Assembly: GCA_041917255.1 (NCBI GenBank)
Contig: JAYRYA010000014.1
Location: forward strand, 1 to 64,000
Length of the DNA: 64,000 nucleotides
Source: Zoogloea sp041917255
Lineage (GTDB): Bacteria > Pseudomonadota > Gammaproteobacteria > Burkholderiales > Rhodocyclaceae
Reading direction: 5' to 3'
The first letter of the stretch is position 1. Every line of letters starts with the position of its first letter. The translations under genes were made by a program, and so were the position numbers. Positions 42,174 to 56,181 of this stretch are shown piece by piece. The notes beneath the pieces were generated by a model, which ran no database searches, was not told where the DNA came from, and saw nothing but the letters and a program-made list of their open reading frames with translations.

Positions 42174-43391
42174 CTAAATTTTTGAAGTTTTTTGTGAATC
42201 TTTTTTTGTAACCGACGGACGCTCCTGCGCAACTTGAAGTGCCGCTGCACTCGAGTGCGCTGGCACCCTCAGGAACCGGGCCAGTTGCTCACGCTGGCTC
42301 ATTGCATCCTGGTAGCCCAACTCCATCAGGGCGCGGGTATACCCGCGTTCGAACAAAAGGTAAGAGAGTAACACCGAGCCATTCTTTCGCGTTGCACCAA
42401 TCCCGCCCAAAACCAGCCTCAAGGCTCGGGGTAGCGCGTTGCGATGGCGGGCGGCAAGATAATCGAGTCGCTGCGAAGGTGCAATCACAAAAGTTTCGAT
42501 GGGCCGCAGGGCAATGCCGGCCGCTTCGCGCTGAGCCGGCGTCAGCGCGCCGACGGTGCTGTTGATCCGCTCCAGCCGCTCCAGATCCATCGACAAGCCA
42601 TCCAGAAAGATGCTCGACATGGCGTGCCCCGCCACCTGCGCCGGCGAGGGATACATGTCCGTCCGCTGTCGGGCTTCCTCCGAGCGCCGCCCACCGGCAA
42701 TCACCAGGATGCGGTCGGCGCCCAAGTGGATCACCGGGCTGATCGGCGCCGTCTGGCGCATTGAGCCATCGCCGAAATACTCGCGGTTGATCCGCATCGC
42801 CGGAAACACAAAAGGGATCGCGCTCGACGCCAGCAGGTGCTCGACCTTGATGTCGCTGCGCACACCGACGCGCTGGGCCCGCCGCCAGGGCTGCAGATCC
42901 TCGCGCCCCTGAAAGAAGGACAGACTCTCACCCGAGGTATAGCCGGAGGCCGTCACTGTGACAGCCTGCAGATGGCCGTCGGCGATGGCGCGGCCGATGG
43001 CGCTGAAATCCAGTTGGGCTTCGAGCAGCTCGCGTAACGGCTGGTTGTCGAGCAGCGAGCGCGGCGACTGGCGGAACAGCCAGCCGAGAAACATCGCCGA
43101 GCCCCAGCGGGTTACCGATTCGGCAATCGCCAGGGTGTCGGCCCGGTAGACGTGATGGATGCGGAAGTTGCGCCAGATGAAGGCGAGCTTCTTCACTGCC
43201 TCGTTGAAGTTGGCCGAGAACACCGCCAGCGCGACGGCATTGACTGCACCGGCCGAGGTGCCGCAGATGATCGGAAAGGGATTCTCCGCGCGCCTGCCCC
43301 ACACGTCGCGGATGGCGATCAGCGCGCCGACTTGATAAGCCGCCCGCGCGCCACCGCCTGTGAGCACCAGCGCAGCCCTGCCGTCCGTCAT
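42174..43391 (-). CDS. Patatin-like phospholipase
   Basis: The 405-residue cytoplasmic-type patatin has the oxyanion motif GGGARAAY (12-19), nucleophile Ser46 in GTSAG and a catalytic Asp in FGDGSM. It lacks a signal peptide and has a C-terminal extension of about 90 residues beyond the lipase core ending in a Lys/Ser-rich tail. RssA/YchK-type patatins are its closest kin. Substrate is unknown. Start 43391 uses GGAGGG. Confidence 0.88.
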   Translation of the reverse strand: MTDGRAALVLTGGGARAAYQVGALIAIRDVWGRRAENPFPIICGTSAGAVNAVALAVFSANFNEAVKKLAFIWRNFRIHHVYRADTLAIAESVTRWGSAMFLGWLFRQSPRSLLDNQPLRELLEAQLDFSAIGRAIADGHLQAVTVTASGYTSGESLSFFQGREDLQPWRRAQRVGVRSDIKVEHLLASSAIPFVFPAMRINREYFGDGSMRQTAPISPVIHLGADRILVIAGGRRSEEARQRTDMYPSPAQVAGHAMSSIFLDGLSMDLERLERINSTVGALTPAQREAAGIALRPIETFVIAPSQRLDYLAARHRNALPRALRLVLGGIGATRKNGSVLLSYLLFERGYTRALMELGYQDAMSQREQLARFLRVPAHSSAAALQVAQERPSVTKKDSQKTSKI

Positions 43392-43463
43392 GCCGTCACC
43401 CTCCACTCGATTGCTGTGAAGCTTAACGGCACGCGGCGGCCGGAACTGAGCCGGTCGTGCGGA

Positions 43464-45731
<2,268 letters not shown>

Positions 45732-45838
45732 GCTGTTGTCTCTCCTGATGTTGTTTATGGGTTCCTGCGCCCATGATGGGAGCACGAACTTGTTGAGGCT
45801 ATTCGTGACATCCACAGCATTCGGGCGTGACGTGCGAA

Positions 45839-45867
45839 TTACGTCGCCGGGCGAACCGTGGCATAAT
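45839..45867 (+). promoter_or_regulatory. Possible sigma70 promoter for pckG in the maeB-pckG gap
   Basis: TTACGT and CATAAT are separated by exactly 17 bases. The resulting leader would be about 165 bases and includes a small CTGA/TCAG hairpin. The 307-base gap shows no other recognisable feature. Confidence 0.4.
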
Positions 45868-46038
45868 TATAGGCTAGCTTATTTAGGGTATTTCCTGATT
45901 GCCTCCATCAGGTCTAACCCGATCAAGCCAATAATACGCGCCGAGCCCTGGTGGCCAAAAGACGCGATTGCCCAGCCGGCGGACTCCCGAGCCGGCACAT
46001 GAAACAACGCCATCCGTAACGTCCTGGAGAATCGTCAG

Positions 46039-47895
<1,857 letters not shown>

Positions 47896-47928
47896 AGCCG
47901 CCGGCAGCCGCAAGGCTGCCACTGCCGC

Positions 47929-47962
47929 AACAAAAAGCGCCGGGCAACCGGCGCTTTTTGTT
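47929..47962 (+). terminator. Terminator of pckG
   Basis: A 15-bp perfect stem (AACAAAAAGCGCCGG and complement) with a GCAA loop carries the T-tract in its 3' arm. Confidence 0.9.
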
Positions 47963-48065
47963 TCTGGAGGCGGTGGCAGCGGAGCTTGCCCATCGGGCAT
48001 CGACAATGCCGCGCCTCGACCCCCACCCCGCACACGCGGGAAGCCCCTCACCCGAAAAACCCACT

Positions 48066-48285
48066 TTTTCGCCTCATTACCGACACAATTTTGGCCTGAA
48101 AGACGGTTTTGCGCGTTGAGACGTCGATTCAGGCCGTGAATCGATGTTTTCCGGCCAGGAAAGTCAGTTTCAAGCTCTGAAACGATGTCTGCGCGCCGCG
48201 CAATGCAGTTTCAGGCGCTGAAACACTGTTTCGGGGCTGCAGACGTCGTTTCAGCGTCTGGCATCGTTGATTCAGCAGCCGCATC
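48066..48285. repeat. Array of about eleven degenerate palindromes with 20-21 bp period (array B)
   Basis: Units start at about 48066, 48086, 48106, 48126, 48146, 48167, 48187, 48208, 48228, 48248 and 48269. The best are GATTCA-GGCCG-TGAATC (48126), GTTTCA-AGCTC-TGAAAC (48167) and GTTTCA-GGCGC-TGAAAC (48208). Arm changes are matched on the other arm in several units. The unit design and period equal array A at 12927. It lies in a 590-base gene-free stretch between the pckG terminator and the FAH-family gene. The rest of that gap (48286-48485) shows only a small CGGCATG/CATGCCG hairpin at 48402-48418. Confidence 0.82.
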
Positions 48286-48485
48286 CAGCTTGCGCGCCGA
48301 TCAACACACTGGCGACGCGACAAGCCCCTTCCTCCCCGAACGAAAGACCCATGCGGGGGCGGCCGCTCCGTATTCAGCGCGAGATGTACAACGGGCGGGC
48401 TCGGCATGACCCATGCCGCCACTCCCCACCGCCCTTCTTCTGATGCTTGATGCTCCTGACGGGCGTCAAGCAACGATGCCCGCGC

Positions 48486-49334
48486 TCAGTCGCCCGCCAC
48501 GATGCGCTGACGCTGGTGGCCAAGGCCGGCGATGCCCAGCTCCACCATGTCGCCCACCTTGAGGAACTGGGGCGGCTTGAAGCCCATGCCGACGCCGGGC
48601 GGCGTGCCGGTGATGATGAGATCGCCGGGTTCGAGGGTCATGATGCGGCTCAGATACGCCACCACCTGGGCGCAGGAGAAGATCATCAGGCTGGTGGTGC
48701 CGGTCTGTTTGCGCACACCATTCACGTCGAGCCACAGATCGAGGTTCTGGGGATCGGGCACTTCATCCCTGGTGACCAGCCACGGCCCCACCGGGCCAAA
48801 GGTGTCGAAGCCCTTGCCCTTGCCCCACTGGCCGCCGCTGCGCTGGAGCTGCCAGTCGCGGGCGGAGACATCATTGGCCAGCACGTAGCCCGCCACATGA
48901 TCGAGCGCGTCGGCCTCGGCAAGCTTGCGGGCGCGGCTGCCGATCACGATGCCCAGCTCCACCTCCCAGTCCATCTGGGTGGATTCGGGTGGATGGATGA
49001 TGTCATCGTCCGGCCCGCACAGGCAGCTGGTCCACTTGGGAAAGATCACCGGTTCGACGGGCACCGGCATGTTCGACTCGACCGCGTGGTCGTGGTAGTT
49101 GAGGCCGATGGCAACGAACTTGGGCGTGCCGTTCCAGGGCACGCCGAGGCGTGGGTTGCCCGGAACCACCGGCAGGCGTGCCGGATCGACCGCTGCCAGC
49201 GCGGCCAGCGATTCCGGGGCAAGCACCTTCGGGGTGATGTCGTCGATCAGCCCGGAAAGATCGCGGAGCGTCCCGTCCGCGTCCAGCAGACCGGGCTTCT
49301 CCTGGCCCACCGGGCCGTAGCGCAGCAGTTTCAT
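48486..49334 (-). CDS. Fumarylacetoacetate hydrolase family protein
   Basis: The 282-residue protein has the FAH C-terminal fold (about 70-280) with VAIGLNYHDHAVE, the metal-binding WEVELGIVIG and SARDWQLQRSGGQWGKGKGFDTFGP region, and the late TGTPPGVGMGFKPP loop. Homologues act on beta-diketones or 2-oxo-enoic acids (hydrolase, isomerase or decarboxylase), so the exact reaction is not assignable. Strong AAGGAG site before ATG 49334. It is 78 bases downstream of purT on the same strand. Confidence 0.88.
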   Translation of the reverse strand: MKLLRYGPVGQEKPGLLDADGTLRDLSGLIDDITPKVLAPESLAALAAVDPARLPVVPGNPRLGVPWNGTPKFVAIGLNYHDHAVESNMPVPVEPVIFPKWTSCLCGPDDDIIHPPESTQMDWEVELGIVIGSRARKLAEADALDHVAGYVLANDVSARDWQLQRSGGQWGKGKGFDTFGPVGPWLVTRDEVPDPQNLDLWLDVNGVRKQTGTTSLMIFSCAQVVAYLSRIMTLEPGDLIITGTPPGVGMGFKPPQFLKVGDMVELGIAGLGHQRQRIVAGD

Positions 49335-49412
49335 GGCGTGTCTCCTTGGTCGGGCCGTCGCGCGGCCTTGTTGTTGTCGGGGGAAGGCGGGCCGCCCTCC
49401 CCCGTATCGGCG

Positions 49413-50627
49413 TCAGCCCTTGACCGGGCGGACCTTGCCGGCGGCCTGCTTGGCGCGGCTGCGGGCCTCGTCGGTATCCGTGCCGTTGGCCACCACCACG
49501 CCCATCCGGCGCTTGACGAAAGCCTCGGGCTTGCCAAACAGGCGGATGTCGGTACGCGGCACGGCCAGCGCCTCGGCCACGCCCTCGAAGGCGATACCCG
49601 CCGCCTCCATACCACCATAGATCACCGCCGACGCACCCGGTTCGGTGAGGCTCACATCCACCGGCAGGCCCAGGATGGCGCGGGCGTGCAGCTCGAACTC
49701 CGAGAAGCGCTGGGAGCACAGGGTGACGAGGCCGGTGTCGTGGGGGCGCGGGCTCACCTCCGAAAACCACACCTTGTCGCCCTTTACAAAAAGCTCGACG
49801 CCAAACAGGCCGCGCCCACCCAGGTTGCCGGTGACGGCACCGGCGATCTCCCGGGCACGCTCGAGGGCCTTCGGGCTCATGGCCTGGGGTTGCCAGGATT
49901 CCACGTAATCGCCCGACACCTGCACATGGCCGATGGGGTCGCAGAAGTAGGTCTGCACCGCACCGGTCGCGTCGTTGGCGCGCACGGTAAGCAGGGTGAT
50001 CTCGTAGTCGAAGTCGATGTAGCCCTCGACGATCACCCGGCCCTGATTGACGCGACCGCCGGCGGCGGCGTAGTCCCACGCCTGGTGCACGTCATCCGGC
50101 CCCTTGAGGAGCGACTGGCCCTTGCCGGACGAGGACATCACCGGCTTCACGATGCACGGGTAGCCAATGGCCGGCTGGCCGTCGCTGCCGTCGATGGCGG
50201 CCTGCAGCTCGGCCAGCGAATCCGCAAAACGGTAGGGCGAGGTGGCGAGGCCCAGCTCCTCGGCCGCCAGCCGGCGGATGCCTTCGCGGTTCATCGTGAG
50301 GCGCGCCGCGCGGGCGGTGGGGATCACCGTGGCCAGGCCCTCGGCTTCGATTGTCTCGAGCATGTCGGTGGCGATGGCCTCGATCTCCGGCACGATCAGG
50401 TGGGGCTTCTCCTGCTCCACCAGCGCCCGCAGCGCGGCGCCGTCGGTCATCGGGATCACGTGGGCGCGATGGGCCACCTGATGGCCGGGGGCGTTGGGGT
50501 AACGATCGACCGCGATGGTCTCGACGCCCAGCCGCTGCAACGCGATCAGGACTTCCTTGCCCAGCTCGCCAGCGCCGAGAAGCATCACGCGCAGGGCGGA
50601 CGGGGAGAGAGGTGTACCGAATTTCAT
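49413..50627 (-). CDS. purT: Formate-dependent phosphoribosylglycinamide formyltransferase 2
   Basis: The 404-residue ATP-grasp enzyme formylates GAR with formate and ATP in purine synthesis. It has the N-terminal MLLGAGELGKEV nucleotide-binding loop, VPEIEAIATDMLE, the ATP-grasp lysine region IVKPVMSSSGKGQS and VWFSEVSPRPHDTG. Start 50627 has a CCGGAG site. Followed on the same strand by the FAH-family gene. Confidence 0.95.
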   Translation of the reverse strand: MKFGTPLSPSALRVMLLGAGELGKEVLIALQRLGVETIAVDRYPNAPGHQVAHRAHVIPMTDGAALRALVEQEKPHLIVPEIEAIATDMLETIEAEGLATVIPTARAARLTMNREGIRRLAAEELGLATSPYRFADSLAELQAAIDGSDGQPAIGYPCIVKPVMSSSGKGQSLLKGPDDVHQAWDYAAAGGRVNQGRVIVEGYIDFDYEITLLTVRANDATGAVQTYFCDPIGHVQVSGDYVESWQPQAMSPKALERAREIAGAVTGNLGGRGLFGVELFVKGDKVWFSEVSPRPHDTGLVTLCSQRFSEFELHARAILGLPVDVSLTEPGASAVIYGGMEAAGIAFEGVAEALAVPRTDIRLFGKPEAFVKRRMGVVVANGTDTDEARSRAKQAAGKVRPVKG

Positions 50628-50752
50628 GGGACGCTCCGGATAAATGGGTGTGGGGAGAGGGCGCCGATCATAGCGCCGGGTGACGCGACCGTGTTGGATC
50701 GGCCCGGGGAGCCCGGTCGGGTACGCCGGCGCGCCCTTCATAGACTGGAGGC

Positions 50753-50780
50753 AAAAAAAACCGGGCAGTTGCCTGCCCGG
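50753..50780 (-). terminator. Terminator of the DUF6502-DUF5666 operon
   Basis: On the minus strand the CCGGGCAG / CTGCCCGG stem has a GCAA loop and is followed by T8. It lies 70 bases after the last DUF5666 stop. Confidence 0.92.
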
Positions 50781-50849
50781 CGAAGTTGCGAATGCTCGCA
50801 TCGTCAAACCGCCGTCTCTCCGTACGGCGGCCTCGTCATGGTTTGCAGA

Positions 50850-52406
50850 TCAGCGCCGGCTGCTGCGGTAGTGGCTCCACGAACGGGTGCCGGTGCTGCC
50901 GGTCACCGCGTAGTCGTCGGCATCCTGATGGCCAGTGGCCACGGACGGGTTGCGCACCTTGCGGGCGATCAAAGTACCGGTGGCATCCAGATAGCCCTCG
51001 ACCACCAACGCCGCACCGCCGAGGGTGGTCGCGGTGACGCCGGCAAACACCGTCTGGTCGCTCCACTGGACCTTCTGGGTGGTGCTGCTGGCGGTGGTCA
51101 GCACGAAGGTCTTGGTAGTGGCATCGACGGTACCGGCGGTGCCACTGACGCTGCGCATGGTGTAGGCCGTGCTGGCCGGGCAGGCGAGCTTGCTGGCGAG
51201 CACCACGTCGGTGCCGCTCTGGGCCGTGGCGGTCACATTGACGATGGTGCCCACCGCCAGCGTCACGCCGCTGCAGCTGGCATCCACGGTGGCCGATGCC
51301 GCATCCACCGGCACGCCGCGCACCACGAAGGATTGCGGATCGGTGAGGCTCTCGATGGCACCCACCAGTCGCACGGTGGCCAGATCGCTGCTGGTGCTGG
51401 CTTGACGCACGCGGATGGCGGTGGCGGTGATGGTGCCGTCGCTGCCCACGGTGCCGGTCACCTGCACCCAGGCGCCGTTGGCCACGCTGGCGCCGGTCGG
51501 CGTGAGGGTGGCGCTGCCGATCAGGATCTTCACCCCTTCGAGCTCGAAGCTGCCGGCCGAGGTACTGTAGTTGCTCACCAGGCCGCCGAGCTGGGTGGTG
51601 CCGCTGGTGACCGTGTCGGCCAGGCTGGCATTGACCACCTTGACGCGGGACGCGGCGAGGCTGAGCGTACCGCCGCTGGTGGTGAGGGCGTTGGCCGGCC
51701 CCCACACCACCACGGTCTGGTCGTTGGCGAGGGTGGTGGACGAAGGCGACAGCGTTGCCGAAGCGTAGGAGACCGTCAGCCCGTTGATGGTGAAGGTCTT
51801 GGCGGTGGTGTCGAGGCCGGCTAGCTTGCCCATCACCCGCACCGCGGTGATCGCGCTCTGCTTGGCGATGCGGGTGGCCTCGACCACGTAGCCGCCTGCC
51901 GCGCTGTCGTACACCGCGCTGCCATGCACCTCGACGATGTCGCCGGCAGCAATGTCGGCGAAGCTGGTGTAGCCACCGCCAAAGCGCGTTACCGCACCGG
52001 CGGTGGCATCGGTGTTGGCCTTCACGGCCTGGCCGGCGACGGTGAGGCTGAGCGCGGCGGTGTCGATGCTGCCGCTGGCCACCGTGCCGATCACCGCCGC
52101 GTCGACGGTGACGACCGACGCCGATCCGCTCGCGTCGTGGGCCACGCGCACACGCTGGCCGAGTTCGAGGGCCACGGCGGAATAACTGCCATCGGCGTTC
52201 TCGACGCGGGTGGTGGCCTTGGCGTCTTCAAGCTCGATGCCATCGACGAAGACACTGCCAAAACCGGTCACCGTGCCGCTGGCCGACTGGCTGAGGGTGC
52301 TGGCCGCGCTGGTGGACGCGTTGCCACCACCCCCACCGCAGGCTGCCAGCACCAGGCTGGCAAGCAGGGCCGTCGCGGCGTGGGGGCGGGTCATCTGGAA
52401 TGTCAT
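50850..52406 (-). CDS. Large DUF5666 lipoprotein (copy A)
   Basis: The 518-residue exported protein has lipobox LAAC (Cys23) followed by a Gly5 stretch. It consists of repeated small beta-barrel-like modules of the DUF5666 type (TVTGFGSVFVDGIELEDA, LGQRVRV, GDIVEVHGSAVYD). The repeated V-x-G, Thr/Ser-rich strands suggest a string of OB- or SH3-like folds at the outer membrane. Function unknown. Only two internal Cys pairs are seen. Start 52406 has AGGAG. It is paralogous to the gene just upstream on the same strand. Confidence 0.8.
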   Translation of the reverse strand: MTFQMTRPHAATALLASLVLAACGGGGGNASTSAASTLSQSASGTVTGFGSVFVDGIELEDAKATTRVENADGSYSAVALELGQRVRVAHDASGSASVVTVDAAVIGTVASGSIDTAALSLTVAGQAVKANTDATAGAVTRFGGGYTSFADIAAGDIVEVHGSAVYDSAAGGYVVEATRIAKQSAITAVRVMGKLAGLDTTAKTFTINGLTVSYASATLSPSSTTLANDQTVVVWGPANALTTSGGTLSLAASRVKVVNASLADTVTSGTTQLGGLVSNYSTSAGSFELEGVKILIGSATLTPTGASVANGAWVQVTGTVGSDGTITATAIRVRQASTSSDLATVRLVGAIESLTDPQSFVVRGVPVDAASATVDASCSGVTLAVGTIVNVTATAQSGTDVVLASKLACPASTAYTMRSVSGTAGTVDATTKTFVLTTASSTTQKVQWSDQTVFAGVTATTLGGAALVVEGYLDATGTLIARKVRNPSVATGHQDADDYAVTGSTGTRSWSHYRSSRR

Positions 52407-52453
52407 GGAATGCTCCTGATCGGTCAATTGAGGATGCAGGCCGGGGCGGGGGA

Positions 52454-53911
52454 TCAGTCGTCCGCCACCCGGACCTTGCTCAATCGCAACGTGCTGCTGC
52501 CTTTGTCCATCACCCCCTCAACCTCGACCTCAAGGCCGATCGGCAGACTGGCGGGGAGTTGTTCGAAATAGGTCTTGTCGTCCCACACCGCGACGATGAT
52601 CTGCCCGGTGGCGCTCTCCCGCAGGCTGAGGCTGCGGGTTGCGGGGTTGATGGCAGTGAGCGCGCCCGCGTAGTCGGCGGTGGGCGAGCCCGAGAACGAG
52701 GTACTGCAAGTCACCGACGAGGCGCTGACCACCGCCCCGCTGCCGGCGGTCGTTCCGCGCACCTCAACCAACAGGTCGGTGCTGGACGACGCCATACGAC
52801 ACGCGTTGGCGATCACCCCGGCGCTGGCTTGAATGGCGGTGCCGCGGAGCACGAAACTCACGCTCGCGGCGGTCCAGTCGACGCCACGCATCACCCCCTT
52901 CACCTCGACGGTGCGGCCCAAGTCGCTACCGTTACCGCGCTGGCTCACCGCGCTGGCAGTCGGCGTCCCAGAGGACGAGCCAGACAGCCTGACGGTGACA
53001 AATCCCCCCCGAGCGAGGGCATCGGCATCGACGGCGACATCGTCGGCAAGCTTCACCTTCACCCCTTGCACCACCACCGTGCGGGCCACCGGATCGAAGT
53101 GGGAGGCCAGCCCGCTCACGCTCACGCTGGCGTTGCCCGCCAGATCGGCGGCCACACTGTTGGTGGCCACTCGCAGGGCGGCGACCGGCGAGGTCGACAA
53201 CGCCGAACGGCTCGCCCACACCCGCACCACATCCCCTGGCGCAAGCGCAGGCAGGCTGGCGGCGCGAACCTGGGTGCCGCTGGCCGAGTTGAGGCGGATC
53301 GTCGTCCCGTCGATGGCCGTCACCACGCCGCCCAGCACCACCGGATCGAGCCGGTCGCTGCGCTTCTCGATACGCGTGGCCACCAGCACGTTGGCGGCGG
53401 CGGTGCTGTCGTAGGCCCACGCGCCGTGCACCTCCACCTCGTCGCCCGCAATCATCGCGTCGGCGCTGGCGTAGCCGTCGAGCACGGTCGGGCTGCTCTG
53501 GGTGGCGTCGGCGCTGCCGGTGACCACACGCACCCGCTGGCCCAGCACGGTGAGCACGCCATCGGCACCGGGCACCGTCGTTACCGGACCGACCAGCTGC
53601 GACTGCACCTCGATCTGCGTGGCGAGCTGCCCCGCGGCGTAGAGCACGCGAACCCGCTGACCAAGCTTGACCGCCACATTCGACTTCGTACCGTCGGCAC
53701 CTTCGGCCTGGCGGGTTGCCGCGCTGTCGTCGTACTCGACGCCATCCACGATCACCGAGCCAAAACCGGTCACCGAGCCGGACGCGACGCCGCTCCCCCC
53801 GCTGCCCACGCCCGCCACGTCGAGCCCGCCTCCACCGCCACAGGCGGCGAGTAGGGCGGCGGCAACGGCCGCCAGCAGGTGGCGGGAGAGGTCAGGGAAA
53901 AGGGCTTTCAT
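52454..53911 (-). CDS. Large DUF5666 lipoprotein (copy B)
   Basis: The 485-residue lipoprotein has lipobox LAAC (Cys24) and a Gly5 stretch as in copy A. The N-terminal module SVTGFGSVIVDGVEYDDS...LGQRVRV aligns closely with that of copy A, and GDEVEVHGAWAYDS matches its second module, so the two are diverged tandem duplicates. The C-terminus lacks the final Arg/Ser tail of copy A. The start overlaps the DUF6502 stop (ATGA), so the two are translationally coupled. Surface or periplasmic location is predicted; the role is unknown. Confidence 0.8.
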   Translation of the reverse strand: MKALFPDLSRHLLAAVAAALLAACGGGGGLDVAGVGSGGSGVASGSVTGFGSVIVDGVEYDDSAATRQAEGADGTKSNVAVKLGQRVRVLYAAGQLATQIEVQSQLVGPVTTVPGADGVLTVLGQRVRVVTGSADATQSSPTVLDGYASADAMIAGDEVEVHGAWAYDSTAAANVLVATRIEKRSDRLDPVVLGGVVTAIDGTTIRLNSASGTQVRAASLPALAPGDVVRVWASRSALSTSPVAALRVATNSVAADLAGNASVSVSGLASHFDPVARTVVVQGVKVKLADDVAVDADALARGGFVTVRLSGSSSGTPTASAVSQRGNGSDLGRTVEVKGVMRGVDWTAASVSFVLRGTAIQASAGVIANACRMASSSTDLLVEVRGTTAGSGAVVSASSVTCSTSFSGSPTADYAGALTAINPATRSLSLRESATGQIIVAVWDDKTYFEQLPASLPIGLEVEVEGVMDKGSSTLRLSKVRVADD

Positions 53912-54771
53912 CGGGGGGAATCCTCTTGATCGGATACGCCTTCGGTGGGCGTCGCGCCTTCCATCGGCGCCGAATAACAGAACATGCCCAGGCGAATGCG
54001 CTGATTGCCGCCCGCAGGCTCGTCCTTCTCGCACAGGGGCGTGGCGGCCTTGACCATCGCCTCCAGCACGCCGCGCCACAGGCTGGTGGCGAGCAGCTCA
54101 AGCTCCCGTGCCGACTCGGCCGACAGCCCATCGGCAAACACGCTCTGCTCGAGGAATTGGCGCGAGTCGCCGCTGGTGAGGTTGTGCACGCCAGCGGCCA
54201 GGTGATCGGCCACGCTGCCGGCCACCAGGCCACGTGTTTCCTCGTGGTACGCATCCGGCACGAAGGCAGTTCGCCGCAGCGTCACGGCGCCGTCGGCTTC
54301 TTCGGCCACGCCCAGGCGGATCAACTCCTGTAGCACCGAGCGCGGGTGCATGTCGGTGGACACCGCACGCGCCAGCGCCTCGAAGGACGGCGCCGCGCCC
54401 GCCACCGGCAGGGTTTCGGGCAGATCGCCGGTGAGCCAGCGGGTCGCCACCTGGCTGGCCGGGGTCGGCTTGCCCAGGCGTGCGGTCGGATCAGGCTCGG
54501 CGAGCGTCGGCGTGAGCGCCCGCACATCCTTGCGATGCAGACCGGAGAGCAGGCTGAGGGCGGAATCCGTCGGCCGCACACCGGTGCGCTCGGCCTCGGC
54601 CACCGCCGCCTTCAGGAACACCGGCTTGAGCGCCGCAGTGAATTCCCCGTAGCCCACGCCAGAGCGCACCAGCCAGGTGGCCAGCGACTGCATGACCACC
54701 AGCGCGTGCGGCAGCACCGGCGCAGCGGCACCGGTTGGCGGCGAAGAAGGGGCTGGCGTGGTTTCATCCAT
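53908..54771 (-). CDS. DUF6502 family protein, putative DNA-binding regulator
   Basis: The 287-residue soluble protein has an N-terminal helical region (about 22-85: SLATWLVRSGVGYGEF, TDSALSLLSGLHRKDVRAL) that resembles a helix-turn-helix/winged-helix unit, and a helical C-terminal half. It lacks a signal peptide. It is coupled to the DUF5666 lipoprotein gene downstream. Its promoter carries a 17-bp palindrome between -35 and -10, suggesting self-control. Start 54771 is chosen because a -10 element ends eight bases upstream. An in-frame upstream Met is not supported. The regulatory role is inferred. Confidence 0.72.
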   Translation of the reverse strand: MDETTPAPSSPPTGAAAPVLPHALVVMQSLATWLVRSGVGYGEFTAALKPVFLKAAVAEAERTGVRPTDSALSLLSGLHRKDVRALTPTLAEPDPTARLGKPTPASQVATRWLTGDLPETLPVAGAAPSFEALARAVSTDMHPRSVLQELIRLGVAEEADGAVTLRRTAFVPDAYHEETRGLVAGSVADHLAAGVHNLTSGDSRQFLEQSVFADGLSAESARELELLATSLWRGVLEAMVKAATPLCEKDEPAGGNQRIRLGMFCYSAPMEGATPTEGVSDQEDSPR

Positions 54772-54778
54772 GAAATTG

Positions 54779-54807
54779 AGTATACATGGGAAATTTTCCC
54801 ATTTAAA
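54779..54807 (-). promoter_or_regulatory. Promoter with operator palindrome for the DUF6502 operon
   Basis: On the minus strand TTTAAA (54802-54807) and TATACT (54779-54784) are spaced 17 bases apart. The spacer is filled by the perfect 8+1+8 palindrome ATGGGAAA-N-TTTCCCAT (54786-54802). A repressor bound there would block RNA polymerase. The start of transcription would coincide with the ATG at 54771, implying a leaderless mRNA. Confidence 0.6.
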
Positions 54808-54881
54808 GTGAAGTTGTTCCGAAACCGTTCTTGACAAAGATCGACCGACGAAATCGCCATCAATCCTCAGGAGAACCCCAG

Positions 54882-56075
<1,194 letters not shown>

Positions 56076-56102
56076 CCGAGGGCTGTTTACCCGCCATCAC
56101 CC

Positions 56103-56135
56103 CGCCCCGCCACCGCACGGCGGGCGGGGCGTTTC
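56103..56135 (+). terminator. Likely terminator after the subtilisin gene
   Basis: A 9-bp perfect stem (CGCCCCGCC / GGCGGGGCG) with an 11-base loop is followed by TTTCT. It lies between the protease gene and mutL. Confidence 0.6.
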
Positions 56136-56181
56136 TGCTTCCAGCGGCTACAATCCGCCCCTGCCGAACAGGAAGCCCCCG

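Noticed and set aside
48447..51824. Very long open frame on the plus strand (over 1100 codons)
   Set aside because: It is antisense to the FAH-family, purT and DUF5666 genes, has low-complexity His/Gly/Arg-rich composition and no ribosome-binding site. It is a GC-skew shadow of real codon bias.
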